Positions 25,218-34,168 are shown, counted from the first letter of the stretch. The stretch is DNA of 64,000 nucleotides from Streptomyces sp. AM 4-1-1 (GCF_029167625.1 NZ_CP119145.1:4340001-4404000); one strand, 5' to 3'. Notes: generated from the letters alone by a model not told the origin. Translations and numbers: made by a program.

Positions 25218-25676
25218 ATGATGGGAATCGTGTTGTCCGCCCTGGTCGCCGGGATTGTCGCCGGGGTCGTGGCCGGGATGGTGGGGCGGGAGTCGCGGCG
25301 GTCGTCGTGGCGGAAGCTGCGGCGGGCGTTGCGGCGGCAGGCATCGCGGCGCCGGGGCGCTCAGGGGGTGGGAGCCGCGCCGGTCGGCATCCCGTGCATG
25401 CTCAAGTGGGAGGCACGTTCCGCGCGCTGGCGGACCGGTCGGCTGGTGGCCGGTGAGGCCGGTTCGCTCACCTGGATTCCTTCGTGGGGGAAGCGCGAGG
25501 TCGCCCTGCCCGCCGAACTCCGCAGGACCGGGGCGCGGGCGCCCTCCGTACGCGAGGGCATGTCGTTCAACCCGAGGTCCCGGATCGTGGAGTGCGCGTC
25601 TCCGGAGGGGGACGTGCTGATCGCGGTCATGCCGGAGGAGCTGACGCGGCTGGCTCAGGCGCTGGGGAGCGAATAG
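25218..25676 (+). CDS. Single-pass membrane protein, DUF2550-like topology
   Basis: A small protein with an N-terminal transmembrane helix (MMGIVLSALVAGIVAGVVAG), a strongly basic stretch (ESRRSSWRKLRRALRRQASR) and a C-terminal globular part (PCMLKWEARSARWRTGRLVA, then SLTWIPSWGKREVALPAELR and VLIAVMPEELTRLAQAL). This layout resembles DUF2550 proteins, but I see no diagnostic motif. The start is uncertain: ATG 25218 gives 152 residues, while an earlier ATG at 25152 begins inside the groEL2 terminator. Function unknown. Confidence 0.62.
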   Translation: MMGIVLSALVAGIVAGVVAGMVGRESRRSSWRKLRRALRRQASRRRGAQGVGAAPVGIPCMLKWEARSARWRTGRLVAGEAGSLTWIPSWGKREVALPAELRRTGARAPSVREGMSFNPRSRIVECASPEGDVLIAVMPEELTRLAQALGSE

Positions 25677-25811
25677 GCCCGGTCCGGCCCGCACGGGTGT
25701 GTTCTGCGCCGGTCCGGCCCGCACCGGCCCGCACCGGCCCGCACCGGCCTGGACCGCGACGGTTCGGCCTGCACCGATCTGGCTTACATCTGTCGGCCTA
25801 CACCTGCCCGG

Positions 25812-25990
25812 CCTGCGTCAGCTGGTCCGCGTCGGTCCGGTCTGCGCCTGCCCGGCCTGCGTCAGCTGGTCCGCGTCGGTCCGGTCTGCGCCTGCCCGGC
25901 CTGCGTCAGCTGGTCCGCGTCGGTCCGGTCTGCGCCTGCCCGGCCTGCGTCAGCCTGGTCCGCGACGGTCCGGCCTGCGCCTGCCCGATC
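25812..25990. repeat. 44-bp tandem repeat, about four copies
   Basis: Units start at 25812, 25856, 25900 and 25944, each opening CCTGCGTCAGCTGGTCCGCG; the first three are nearly identical and the fourth is diverged. A related GCACCGGCCC array precedes it at about 25690-25750. As 44 is not a multiple of three, copy-number change moves the reading frame of the minus-strand gene that ends here. Confidence 0.88.
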
Positions 25991-26908
25991 TGCGTCGGCC
26001 TGGACTGTGACCGTTCGGCTGGCGACGGTCCGGCCCATCCCGGGGCGACCCATTCCGGCCCGGATCGCGGCCACCCGGGAGCGGATCTCGTCGGGCGGCA
26101 GCGTCCCGGCGGCCCAGGCGGGTGCGGGGGCCGACTCGCCCCGGCACTGGCCGCAGACGCCGTCGGTCAGGGCGTCCGGTCCGCCCGGTGCGCGGCAGAG
26201 ACCGCACTCCAGCATCCGCAGCGGACGCGGTGGCGCGGCGACGGCCGTGGTGGCGGGGACGGGCTCGGGCGGCATCTTGGCGGTCAGCCTGTTCCGCAGC
26301 AGCGCGGCCGCGTGATGGACCGGAGCGGGCAGCCCGTCGGTCAGGACGTGCGTCAACCGCCGCTCGTCGAAGCCGCGTTCGAACCAGGTGGTGACCAGGG
26401 GCTCCAGCGCCGCGCACTCGGCGGCGGACACGCTCAGCGCTGGCGCGGTCCGGCCGAGCGCGGCGAGCAGGACGAACGCCCTTGACCGGGCGGGCCGTTG
26501 AGGCTCGGTCGGTACGTCGCCCCGGGTGAACGCCGCCCACCAGTCGTCGTCGCGCGCGGTGCGCGAGAAGAACGTACGCGTCACCCAGCGCGAACCGCCG
26601 GAACCGAGCAGATGCTCACGGCCCCGGCGCAGATGCCCGGCCCGCTGAAGGTGGTTGAGAGCGGTCCGCAAGGCGCACTGCCCGTACGGGAGTACCTTGG
26701 CCAGCGTCTTCACGGAGATGTCGGCGCCCTCGGGCAGCCGGTCGATGTACCCGGCGACGGCGCCCTCGCGCTGCGGCAGGCCCGCGAAGTCCCGTTCGGT
26801 GCGCGGCCCTTCACCGGACGCGGTGCGCTTCCCGTATCCGACATTCGCCATCGGGTGCGGCGGTACGCGACCGGCGGACGGGGTGGCACTAAACTGGCTC
26901 TCAGCCAT
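25862..26908 (-). CDS. Winged-helix DNA-binding protein with zinc-ribbon and repeat-derived tail
   Basis: A 348-residue regulator-like protein. An N-terminal winged helix (about 45-110: GAVAGYIDRLPEGADISVKT then ALRTALNHLQRAGHLRRGRE) resembles MarR/GntR-type recognition helices. A helical middle (SVSAAECAALEPLVTTWFER) leads to a zinc-ribbon-like CGLCRAPGG...CGQC with two CxxC pairs. The last 60 residues (AGAGRTVADQADAGRAGADR and similar) are encoded by the 44-bp array, so the natural C-terminus was probably after the VAAIRAGMG region and the stop at 25862 is accidental. ATG 26908 is the start. The targets are unknown. Confidence 0.72.
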   Translation of the reverse strand: MAESQFSATPSAGRVPPHPMANVGYGKRTASGEGPRTERDFAGLPQREGAVAGYIDRLPEGADISVKTLAKVLPYGQCALRTALNHLQRAGHLRRGREHLLGSGGSRWVTRTFFSRTARDDDWWAAFTRGDVPTEPQRPARSRAFVLLAALGRTAPALSVSAAECAALEPLVTTWFERGFDERRLTHVLTDGLPAPVHHAAALLRNRLTAKMPPEPVPATTAVAAPPRPLRMLECGLCRAPGGPDALTDGVCGQCRGESAPAPAWAAGTLPPDEIRSRVAAIRAGMGRPGMGRTVASRTVTVQADADRAGAGRTVADQADAGRAGADRTDADQLTQAGQAQTGPTRTS

Positions 26909-27147
26909 GGGGATCTCGTCTCTGGATCTCGGTGGTCAGACCTCCTCCAGGTTTTACGGGCCTGGTGGGGGTCGTTTTCTTTGTCCGGGCACGGTAGAGC
27001 GCGAGCACAGTGCGTGGCAAATCGGTCGCCGTGGGTGAAATGACGGCGCGGAGGCGGCTAGTCATGCGCTAGTCGCCCCCGCTGGTCTGGGGACCGGGGA
27101 GGGTGGGCGGGTGGGAACAGTCCCTTCCACCCCTTCCGCAGAAAGAG

Positions 27148-27185
27148 GGCTCGGAGCGCGTGGCTTGAGCCTCGGGCTCCGAGCC
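27148..27185. terminator. Hairpin downstream of the MarR gene
   Basis: GGCTCGGAGC (27148-27157) pairs with GCTCCGAGCC (27176-27185) across an 18-nt loop, 50 bp past the MarR stop. Confidence 0.6.
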
Positions 27186-27235
27186 TCAGGGGTGGGCGAA
27201 GAGTGTGTCGAACGTACGGGCGTGGGGGCGGGCGT

Positions 27236-27754
27236 TCAGGCGGACGCCGGTCCTTCGGTGGGCGCGGCGGCCGTACCCGTACCGGTGGCGGCGGAGTTGA
27301 CGTTGTCGATCATTCTGCGCAGCACCTTGAGCGTGATGACGTACTCCTCGTCGCTGATGCCCTCGTGGATCTCCGCCCGCAGATCGGTGACGAGCCGCTT
27401 GATCCGGGCGTGCGCGTCCCGTCCGGCATCCGTGAGGCTCAGGCGCCGGTCGGCGTCGACGGCGAGCCAGCCCCGGTGAAGCAGTTGATCGGTGACGCGG
27501 GGCGCTTCGCGCGGGTGGTCGGTCACCGGGGCGAGTTGTTGCGCCACCGACTCGGGCGTGGGGCCGTCGCCGGCCAGTACGCGGTTGAGCGTCCACCACT
27601 GCGGCTGTGTGACGTCCACGCGGGCCATCGCGTCGCGGATGTGACTGATGACCGACCGGTGCGCGAGGCCGCCCCAATACCCGAAGGGCTGGGTCGCGAG
27701 CATGTCGTCGGTGGCGTCGGGGAGGGCGGGGGAGGGGACGGTTCGCTGCGTCAT
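27236..27754 (-). CDS. MarR-family transcriptional regulator
   Basis: A 172-residue winged-helix protein. Helices VDVTQPQWWTLNRVLAGDGP, TPESVAQQLAPV and RVTDQLLHRGWLAVDADRRL, with a wing (RLSLTDAGRDAHARIKRL), follow the MarR pattern. ATG 27754 is preceded by AAGGAG at nine bases, which rules out the longer reading upstream. No efflux or catabolic gene is directly divergent, so the ligand and targets are not deducible. The C-terminal ATGTGTAAAPTEG tail is low complexity. Confidence 0.82.
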   Translation of the reverse strand: MTQRTVPSPALPDATDDMLATQPFGYWGGLAHRSVISHIRDAMARVDVTQPQWWTLNRVLAGDGPTPESVAQQLAPVTDHPREAPRVTDQLLHRGWLAVDADRRLSLTDAGRDAHARIKRLVTDLRAEIHEGISDEEYVITLKVLRRMIDNVNSAATGTGTAAAPTEGPASA

Positions 27755-27913
27755 GCGGGCGGGCTCCTTGTGGCAGGACGGTCCCAGGGGCTCGGGCCCC
27801 GGGCGGGCTGTCACCGGGAACGCTAGGACGTCAACTGTGGTTCAGGTCAAAGGCGGTGGGGTGGTGGGGCGGTCGCGCGGTAGGTGGTGGGGCGGCGGTG
27901 TGGTGAGGATGGC

Positions 27914-28070
27914 CCCCGGCCTCGGCGCTCAGCCCCGCCCCCGGCGCTCAGCTCTCAGTCCTGGCGCTCAGCTCCGGCCTCGGCGTTTCAGCTCTCAGCC
28001 CCGCCCCCGGCGCTCAGCCCCGGCCTCGGCGCTTCAGCTCTCAGCCCTGGCCCTCGCGCTCAGCCCCCGG
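27914..28070. repeat. GCGCTCAGC-rich imperfect tandem repeats
   Basis: About ten variants of GGCGCTCAGCTC/CCC and CCCGGCCTCGGCG units between the MarR and TetR genes. They reach into the last codons of the TetR gene, so its C-terminus (RLRAGTGSGG) may be repeat-derived. Confidence 0.65.
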
Positions 28071-28722
28071 ACCCGGTCCCGGCCCTCAGTCTCGGCACCG
28101 CCCCGGCTTCCGCCCCCGCGCCCCGGTCGCCGTCCGGCCGTCCGTCGATCAGCTGCTGGATCGCGTCCCCGTAGCGGACGACGACCGAGTTCCGGTCGGC
28201 CGTCAGGAGCACCGGGTCCTCCACCACGTGCATGCTGGTGAGCAGCCCGCCGAGCTGCGAGGCGATCAGGTGGGCGCGCAGCTCGGCGTCGCCGCCGCTC
28301 AGCCGCCGCACAAGAGGCTCGGCGAACACGTGCTCGATCGTCTCGCGCAGGGTGCGCTGCACCTCTTCCCGGTCCGAAGCCCGGAACAGCGCGGCGAGCG
28401 AGGTCACGGCCAGCGCTCCCGGCCTGGACGACGGGAGGCTCACGACGTGTTCCACGATGGCCCGGCCCATCCCCTCCAGGGGCCCCTCCATCACCTTGAT
28501 CGCGGGCAGGTCGACCGTCATCACTTCGAGGAACAACCGTTCCTTCGATCCGAAGTGCCGGATGACCAGCGCGGCGTCGACCCCGGCGCGGGCGGCGACG
28601 GCGCGGATGCCGACCGCGTCGAAGCCCTCCTCGGAGAACAGCTCGCGCGCCGCCTCATGGATGGTCCGCCGGGTCACGGCCGCGGGCTGCCGGGGCTTCG
28701 ACGCGCGCGGGCGTGTGGTCAT
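28060..28722 (-). CDS. TetR/AcrR-family transcriptional repressor
   Basis: A 220-residue regulator. The N-terminal HTH (TRRTIHEAARELFSEEGFDA then IRAVAARAGVDAALVIRHFG) is a textbook TetR_N domain. The ligand-binding half (about 80-200) includes LHL-type helices RAIVEHVVSLPSSRPG and ALFRASDREEVQRTLRETIE, matching the TetR_C_17-like group. It is divergent from an SDR oxidoreductase, with perfect palindromes between (28848-28890), so it most likely represses itself and the SDR gene. Confidence 0.9.
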   Translation of the reverse strand: MTTRPRASKPRQPAAVTRRTIHEAARELFSEEGFDAVGIRAVAARAGVDAALVIRHFGSKERLFLEVMTVDLPAIKVMEGPLEGMGRAIVEHVVSLPSSRPGALAVTSLAALFRASDREEVQRTLRETIEHVFAEPLVRRLSGGDAELRAHLIASQLGGLLTSMHVVEDPVLLTADRNSVVVRYGDAIQQLIDGRPDGDRGAGAEAGAVPRLRAGTGSGG

Positions 28723-28847
28723 GGCGGGTTGATTCCTCCGGGGATCTGCCGCCGGTCACGGGATTGGTGGCGAGAGCGGTCGGTCGTGGATGGGGGATCG
28801 GTGCTGATGAGGAGCGGTGCTGGGCGCGGTCGGAGGGGCTTCATGGC

Positions 28848-28868
28848 TAAGTCATCATAGATGACTTA
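28848..28868. promoter_or_regulatory. Perfect 21-bp operator palindrome for the TetR regulator
   Basis: TAAGTCATC (28848-28856), spacer ATA, GATGACTTA (28860-28868): exact 9-bp arms, typical of a TetR-family operator, between divergent promoters. Confidence 0.8.
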
Positions 28869-28871
28869 CGC

Positions 28872-28890
28872 TTGTCATCATTGTTGACAA
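28872..28890. promoter_or_regulatory. Second dyad in the TetR/SDR intergenic region
   Basis: TTGTCA (28872-28877) and TGACAA (28885-28890) flank a 7-bp spacer, 3 bp from the first operator. The internal GTCATC is shared with the first operator arm, so it may be a second, weaker site. Confidence 0.55.
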
Positions 28891-28948
28891 CGGTCCCGGA
28901 CGGCCCAGCCCCCTGCTGGGCGGCCCCCGGCCACGGAGGAGCGGAACC

Positions 28949-29752
28949 ATGGACCGACTCAAGGACAAGGTCGCGATCATCACGGGCGCGGGCAGCGGAA
29001 TCGGGCTGGCGGCGGCCCGGCTGATGAGCCACGAGGGTGCCAAGGTCGTCGTCGCCGACTACGACGCGGCGTCGGCCGAGGCGGGCGCCCGCGCGCTGAC
29101 CGAGGCGGGCGGCGAGGCGCTGCCGTGCACCGTGGACGTCACCGACGACACGTCGGTGGGCGACATGGTGGAGGCGGCGGTCCGCGAGTACGGCCGCCTG
29201 GACGTGCTCTGCAACCACGTCGGCGGCACGGACCCCCGCAAGGACCTGGACCTGCTGCGCCTGGACATGGACGAGTTCGGCCGGGCGGTGGACCGTAACG
29301 TCCGTTCCACCCTGATCGGCTCGCGGCACGCGGTCCCGCACATGATCCGGGGCGGCGGCGGCTCGATCATCAACACCGCGTCGGTGGCCGGCCTGGTCGG
29401 GGACGTACTCCAGATCTCGTACGGGGCGGTCAAGGCGGCGGTCGTCAACATCACCAAGTCCATCGCCGTCCAGTACGGTCCCCAGAACATCCGCTGCAAC
29501 GCGGTGGCGCCCGGCGCGATCATGACCCCGGCGCTCCTCGACAACCTGCCCGACGAGGTGATCGAAGCGCTCAAGGGCTACAACGCGCTGCCCTATCTGG
29601 GAGCCCCCGAGGACATCGGCCACACCATGGTCTTCCTCGCCTCCGACGAGGCCCGCTATCTCACCGGGCAACTCCTCGTGGTGGACGGTGGAATGACCAG
29701 CCAGTCCCCGGCCGTCCCCGGGCGGCGCGCGATGCTGCCGCCCGTGGAGTGA
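28949..29752 (+). CDS. Short-chain dehydrogenase/reductase
   Basis: Classical NAD(P)-dependent SDR of 267 residues. The cofactor motif TGAGSGIG is at 13-20, the acidic VVADYDAAS after strand 2 favours NAD, the catalytic triad appears as S in NTASVAGLV and YGAVK, and the C-terminus is GQLLVVDGG. ATG 28949 follows GGAGCGGAACC. Controlled by the divergent TetR. The substrate is unknown; the order TetR-SDR is common for alcohol or steroid-type substrates. Confidence 0.9.
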   Translation: MDRLKDKVAIITGAGSGIGLAAARLMSHEGAKVVVADYDAASAEAGARALTEAGGEALPCTVDVTDDTSVGDMVEAAVREYGRLDVLCNHVGGTDPRKDLDLLRLDMDEFGRAVDRNVRSTLIGSRHAVPHMIRGGGGSIINTASVAGLVGDVLQISYGAVKAAVVNITKSIAVQYGPQNIRCNAVAPGAIMTPALLDNLPDEVIEALKGYNALPYLGAPEDIGHTMVFLASDEARYLTGQLLVVDGGMTSQSPAVPGRRAMLPPVE

Positions 29753-29816
29753 GGGACGGGAAGTGAGGGACGGAGAGTGAGGGACGGGGTACGGATCGAC
29801 AGGCCGGAACTCGGGA

Positions 29817-30941
29817 TCAGACCGGTGGCCGCGTGGCCGTGGGCGTCTCCGGCCATTCCCAGGACATGCCGTGAATTCCCGGCGGGCATTTCGCGGGCAG
29901 CACATGGGCCGTATAGGAGGCGTCCAGCGGGATGCGGTGGTTGCGGAGCTTTTCCGCGGTGATGTTCTCCCGGAAGTAACGGTGACAGCTCGCCGGAGGC
30001 GCCGAAGGGTGGAAATAGACGTGGAGCAGGTATTCGCGCAGATTGACCCGGGTGCGGCGTTCGTGGTGGGTCGAGACGACCTCGCTCGGGCCGATCGAAA
30101 CGGTGTAGTCGATCAGCACGGTCTCGTTCTTCACCAGTTCCCGGCCGAAGAGGATGTCCGCGACGAGGCTGCCGAGTTCGGGCAGGTGACGCACCTCGCC
30201 GAGTCCGCCGCAGCGCACGGACACGTCGACCGGATGCACGGTGGGACCGTCCAGGCAGTGGACGGCGGTCAGCCTGTCGGCACCGTCCCGGGTGGCCCGT
30301 ACGACCTGGCGCACGTTCATCTCCCGTACGCACCGGTTCTCGTCGACCCGCACGGTCTCGTGCAACAGGAGTGAGGTGGTGTCCTCGTTGAAGTGGGCGA
30401 ACGATTCGCCCAGCGCCCGCTCGACGACCGAGTCCCGGCCGTACAGCCGGTGGGACGCGGTCAGATCGTGCCGGCCGGACAGCGCCCCGCCGCGCGGCCG
30501 ACGCGGGCCGACCAGCGAGCGGAGCGCGCCCGTCGGAAGATCCAGGATCGTCTCCAGCGCGTCGACGGCGTGCAGTGAACGGGCCTGCTCGGGCTGGCTG
30601 CGGCCACGCTGCCAGTAGCTGAGCGTGGCCAGACTGATAACGATGCCCTGGGTTTCGAGCCGGTCGCGTACCCGCTCCAGGGAGAGACCGCGGCGGCGCA
30701 GAGCCTCCCGGAACGCCGTCGCGAACGCCGTGCGCGGCGCGGCGGGACCGGCCGGGGGACCGGAGGACGGGATGTCCGAAGGGCCGGAGAACCCGATGTC
30801 CGACGGCGTGCGCGGTCCGGCGTCCGACGGGCCGTGGAGCGGCTGGTACGGGCTGTGGCGTGGGTGCGGCGGGTGGTCGAGGGGCTGCGGCGGGGGAGAG
30901 GTGCGGGTCTCGTTCCCGCCCGGGTGAGGGGTCTGGGGCAT
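29817..30941 (-). CDS. XRE-like helix-turn-helix regulator with large C-terminal domain
   Basis: A 374-residue protein. The N-terminal 70 residues are Pro/Ser/His-rich and disordered. An HTH follows (about 75-130: FREALRRRGLSLERVRDRLE then GIVISLATLSYWQRGRSQPE), and the rest is a beta-rich domain of about 210 residues (LLLHETVRVDENRCVREMNV, then VLIDYTVSIGPSEVVSTHHE) with no motif I recognise. The start is ATG 30941, with CCGGAG upstream; a longer start at 30962 is less likely. Streptomyces-specific and of unknown target. Confidence 0.72.
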   Translation of the reverse strand: MPQTPHPGGNETRTSPPPQPLDHPPHPRHSPYQPLHGPSDAGPRTPSDIGFSGPSDIPSSGPPAGPAAPRTAFATAFREALRRRGLSLERVRDRLETQGIVISLATLSYWQRGRSQPEQARSLHAVDALETILDLPTGALRSLVGPRRPRGGALSGRHDLTASHRLYGRDSVVERALGESFAHFNEDTTSLLLHETVRVDENRCVREMNVRQVVRATRDGADRLTAVHCLDGPTVHPVDVSVRCGGLGEVRHLPELGSLVADILFGRELVKNETVLIDYTVSIGPSEVVSTHHERRTRVNLREYLLHVYFHPSAPPASCHRYFRENITAEKLRNHRIPLDASYTAHVLPAKCPPGIHGMSWEWPETPTATRPPV

Positions 30942-30981
30942 GACGTCTCCGGAGGGTCGCACAGTGCCACGGTGGGCCGTG

Positions 30982-31025
30982 ACAAGCGGAGGCCGCTCAC
31001 CCTATGGGGTGAACGGCCTCCTTGT
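30982..31025 (-). terminator. Terminator of the S1 protease gene
   Basis: ACAAG-C-GGAGGCCGCTCACCC pairs with GGGTGAACGGCCTCCTTGT with one bulged C, 22 bp past the stop. A strong extended stem. Confidence 0.75.
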
Positions 31026-31046
31026 CCCGCGGGGGGAGACGAGGAA

Positions 31047-32252
31047 TCAGTTGGTGTTGAGGGTCAGCCGGTAGTACGAGAGGGCGTCATCGAGGGGCTG
31101 GAAGTACGAGGAACCCCTGGAGTTGACCCCTCCGGTGCACTGCTGGTTGGTGGGACCGCCGGAGGTCATGCCCTGGCCCTGGTTGCCCGAGATGTAGGCG
31201 CCGCCGCTGTCGCCGCCCTCGGTGCAGACGCTGGAGCTGCCCAGACCGGTGACAACGGTGTCGGGACCGCCGTGCGCGTCGGTGTACGTGACGCTCACGT
31301 TGTACGAGTTCACCTTGCCGCAGGTCCAGCCGGTGGTCTGGCCGGACTTGCAGAGCGCGGCGCCCGACGAGGCACGCTTGCTGCCCTTGACAGCGACGTT
31401 GCCGCCGTTGCCCCAGGTGCCGACCGCGGTGGCTATGGAGTTGCCGGAGTCGATCGTGGCGACACCCATGTCCACGCTTCTGGAGCCCACCGCGAAGCGC
31501 GTGCTGGTGGCCTTCGCGAACCGGGCGCCGTTGTAGCTGAGCACCGGCAGGTTCTCGACGCAGTGGCCGGCGGTGACCAGGTACTGCTTGCCCGACGCGT
31601 CATGGGCGCCGTAACCGACCGAGCAGAGGTAGCTGCCGCCGTCCTTGTTGAACGTCATCTGGCTGCCGGGGTATATCACGCCCATCGGCGACAGGGTCTG
31701 CTTGCCGTTCACGACGCGGACCGCCGAGCCGTTCGCCTTCGCCTCCTTGATGAAGGCGCGGGCCGCCGGGGTGCCGGCGTCGTTGACCTCCACCGTGACG
31801 GTGTCCGACGCGAGGTCGACGGACCAGGCGGAGACGCCGGTCGGCGCCTGCTTGAGGGCGGCGGCGTCGAGCCGGGCCTTGATGCGGTCGAGGGCGGCCT
31901 GACCGTGCGTCGGCACCTGGGAGTTCAGTCCCTCGGCCTTGATTTTCGCGGCCGTACCGGCGTCGGTCGCGTTGACCGTGAGCGTGCCCTTCTGGTCGAA
32001 GAACGCGCCGTTCGTCTTGATTCCGTGCTTGCCCAGCGAGGCCAACCGGGCCTGCTGCGCGTCCTGCTGCTCCAGGCGGGCGGTCGCCGCCTGCTCACTG
32101 ACGCCGAGCGACGCGGCGAGTGCCTTGATCATCTCCGGCTGGTACTGCGGGTGTACGGGGGCCTGCGTGACGGCCTGCGCTCCGGTCACCGCGGAGACGG
32201 AGAGGAGGGCACCGACCGTGGCGGCAATGACGTACTTCCGGGAAACTCGCAC
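31047..32252 (-). CDS. Secreted S1-family serine protease (streptogrisin/alpha-lytic type)
   Basis: Preproenzyme of 401 residues. The GTG start at 32252 with AAAGGAA gives a signal peptide (RKYVIAATVGALLSVSAVTG, then AQA). A propeptide of about 170 residues (MIKALAASLGVSEQAATARL to the VRVVNGKQT region) acts as an intramolecular chaperone in this family. The mature chymotrypsin fold has H in LVTAGHCV, D in SRSVDMGVATI and S in CTEGGDSGGAY. Cys pairs CSVGYG/GHC and CKSGQTTGWTC fit the conserved disulfides. The specificity pocket cannot be assigned confidently. Extracellular, it degrades protein in the medium. Confidence 0.93.
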   Translation of the reverse strand: MRVSRKYVIAATVGALLSVSAVTGAQAVTQAPVHPQYQPEMIKALAASLGVSEQAATARLEQQDAQQARLASLGKHGIKTNGAFFDQKGTLTVNATDAGTAAKIKAEGLNSQVPTHGQAALDRIKARLDAAALKQAPTGVSAWSVDLASDTVTVEVNDAGTPAARAFIKEAKANGSAVRVVNGKQTLSPMGVIYPGSQMTFNKDGGSYLCSVGYGAHDASGKQYLVTAGHCVENLPVLSYNGARFAKATSTRFAVGSRSVDMGVATIDSGNSIATAVGTWGNGGNVAVKGSKRASSGAALCKSGQTTGWTCGKVNSYNVSVTYTDAHGGPDTVVTGLGSSSVCTEGGDSGGAYISGNQGQGMTSGGPTNQQCTGGVNSRGSSYFQPLDDALSYYRLTLNTN

Positions 32253-32733
32253 GTGTTTCCTTTCGATAGCGGGCAATCGACCTGAAAGGGTCTGCCGAAA
32301 TGCCGGATGCGCTACGGCATTTCGTGAGGGGGGTGGATGATTGTCCGGCGGCGACGGTGGGGGCCGTCGCCGCGATCGGAACTCTGTCGCAGCCCGCTCG
32401 TTCGGTACAAGGGTTCGGACGAAGGGGGTTTTCAACAGAGTTATGGGAAAACTGTTGATGACCCTCGTCGCGGAACCGGTGATCCCGTACGGCCATGACG
32501 CACGTGAAGGAGCCGCGAGCGGGAAAACTGGAATTCCTTCGACGCCATATACAGGCATCTATCGGATAAAGTCGGTCCCACGTCTCCCGGACTGCCGTCG
32601 CCGTGGGCTGCCCTCTTCCGGACGGCCCGTCAGGCAGCCCGTCAGGCGGTCCGTCCGTCGCCGCCGTCACACGCGTGGTGGTTCCTTTTCCTCCGCGTCG
32701 CCGACGCGGGCCCGACCCCCAGGGAGATGCGCG
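32253..32733. other. Divergent intergenic region between S1 protease and PP2C phosphatase
   Basis: About 480 bp. The only strong element is a 10-bp hairpin (GCGGCGACGG 32348-32357 with CCGTCGCCGC 32364-32373). Around 32400-32580 the DNA is relatively AT-rich (AACAGAGTTATGGGAAAACT, ATATACAGGCATCTATCGG), as expected for promoters. No gene is seen. Confidence 0.5.
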
Positions 32734-33840
32734 GTGAAAGAATTCCGGCCCACGCCGCGACAGGTGTCGTGGACACTCACCGTGCTCGCCCTGGTGGCCG
32801 GAGTGATACTGAACCGCTTCGGGCCCCAGCCGTACATGGGGCTGCCGCTGCTGGCCGCGGCGCCTCTGATGGCGGGCGCCACGCTCACCTTCCGGGCGAC
32901 GCTCGGCGTGGCCCTGTTCACCTGCCTGAGCAGCGTGCTCCTGGACGTCGAGCAGGCGCGTCCCGCGACGGCCTTCTACATCGACGTGGCGCTGATCGGG
33001 GTGATCGGGCTGCTGGCTCTCGGGACCAACCAGCTGATCGTGCGTCAGCGCCGGGAGCTGGCACTCGCCAGGGGAGTCGCGGAGGCGGTCCAGCGGGCGG
33101 TGCTCCCGGACCCGCCGCGAAGGATCGGACCCCTGACCGTCGCCGCCGGCTACACGGCGGCGCAGGCGGAGGCGCTGATCGGCGGTGATCTGTACGCGGT
33201 GCAGGACACCCCGTTCGGGGTGCGCGCGATCATCGGGGACGTACGGGGGAAGGGCGTCCAGGCCGTCGCCACGGTGTCCGTCGCGATCGGCGCGTTCTGC
33301 CAGGAGGCCGAGAACGCGCCCACCCTGGTGGAGCTGGCGCGGCGGATGGACGACGCGCTGGCCAGGGAGGCGATCCGGAGCGGCCGGGCGGGTTCCACGG
33401 AGGACTTCACGACCGCCGTGCTGGCCGAGGTGTCCGCCGACGGAGGGTCGGTGACGCTGGTCAACCGGGGCCACCCGCCCCCGTACCTGGTCCATGGCGG
33501 ACGGTTCGAACGGCTGGACCCGGAGGTCCCGGAACTGCCGCTCGGTACGGGACTGGGCACGGCCGCCGTCGAGGCCGGGCCCGCCACCGTGGTGCCGTTC
33601 CCGGCGGGCGCCTCGCTGCTGTTCGTCACCGACGGGGTCACCGAGGCCCGCAACGAACGGGGTGTCTTCTACGACCCGGCCGCCTCACCCCGGCTGGCCC
33701 GGAAGTTCGGCGACCCGGACTCCCTGGTGGACGCCCTGACCAGGGACGTCGAACGCTGGATGGCGGGGGCCCACCACGACGACATGGCGATCCTGGTGGT
33801 CACCCGCCGGCGCGGTGGCACCCGTAAGGACAGCTCTTAG
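32734..33840 (+). CDS. Membrane-bound PP2C-type (SpoIIE-domain) protein phosphatase
   Basis: A 368-residue protein. Three or four transmembrane helices (residues about 10-100: VSWTLTVLALVAGVILNRFG, LPLLAAAPLMAGATLTF, YIDVALIGVIGLLALG) precede a cytoplasmic SpoIIE/RsbU phosphatase domain. Motifs are QRAVLPDPPRRIGPLTVAAG, IGGDLYAVQD, IIGDVRGKGVQA, VNRGHPPPYLV, LFVTDGVTEARN and HHDDMAILVV with the late metal Asp residues. GTG 32734 is chosen: AGGGAG lies seven bases upstream. Such phosphatases dephosphorylate anti-anti-sigma factors; no partner is adjacent. Confidence 0.9.
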   Translation: MKEFRPTPRQVSWTLTVLALVAGVILNRFGPQPYMGLPLLAAAPLMAGATLTFRATLGVALFTCLSSVLLDVEQARPATAFYIDVALIGVIGLLALGTNQLIVRQRRELALARGVAEAVQRAVLPDPPRRIGPLTVAAGYTAAQAEALIGGDLYAVQDTPFGVRAIIGDVRGKGVQAVATVSVAIGAFCQEAENAPTLVELARRMDDALAREAIRSGRAGSTEDFTTAVLAEVSADGGSVTLVNRGHPPPYLVHGGRFERLDPEVPELPLGTGLGTAAVEAGPATVVPFPAGASLLFVTDGVTEARNERGVFYDPAASPRLARKFGDPDSLVDALTRDVERWMAGAHHDDMAILVVTRRRGGTRKDSS

Positions 33841-33849
33841 GTCTGCCGT

Positions 33850-34168
33850 CGGCGGGCTCCGGCGGGGCGGGCAACCGCTGGGTCTGTCGTCGGCGCGCGG
33901 TCTTCCGTGGGCAGTCTTCGGGGCTGTCGTCGTCGGGTTCCGGCGGGGGCGGGCAACCGCTGGGTTCGTCGTCGGCGCGCGGTCTTCCGTGGGCAGTCTT
34001 CGGGGCTGTCGTCGTCGGGTTCCGGCGGGGGCGGGCAGGCAGCTCCTGGGCTTGTCGTCGGGGCGGAGCTTCCCGCACGGGACACGGCCCTCAGGTCTGG
34101 CGTGGGCGGAGTCCGGCGGGGTGGGCAGCTCCTGGGGGTCGCCGTCGGCGCGGGGCTTTGCGCAGGGA
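33850..34168. repeat. 82-bp repeat array between convergent genes
   Basis: A unit opening CGGCGCGCGGTCTTCCGTGG recurs at 33891 and 33973 (82 bp apart) almost unchanged, with partial copies before and after. It fills the gap between the PP2C and LuxR genes together with the 13-bp array that follows. Confidence 0.8.
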
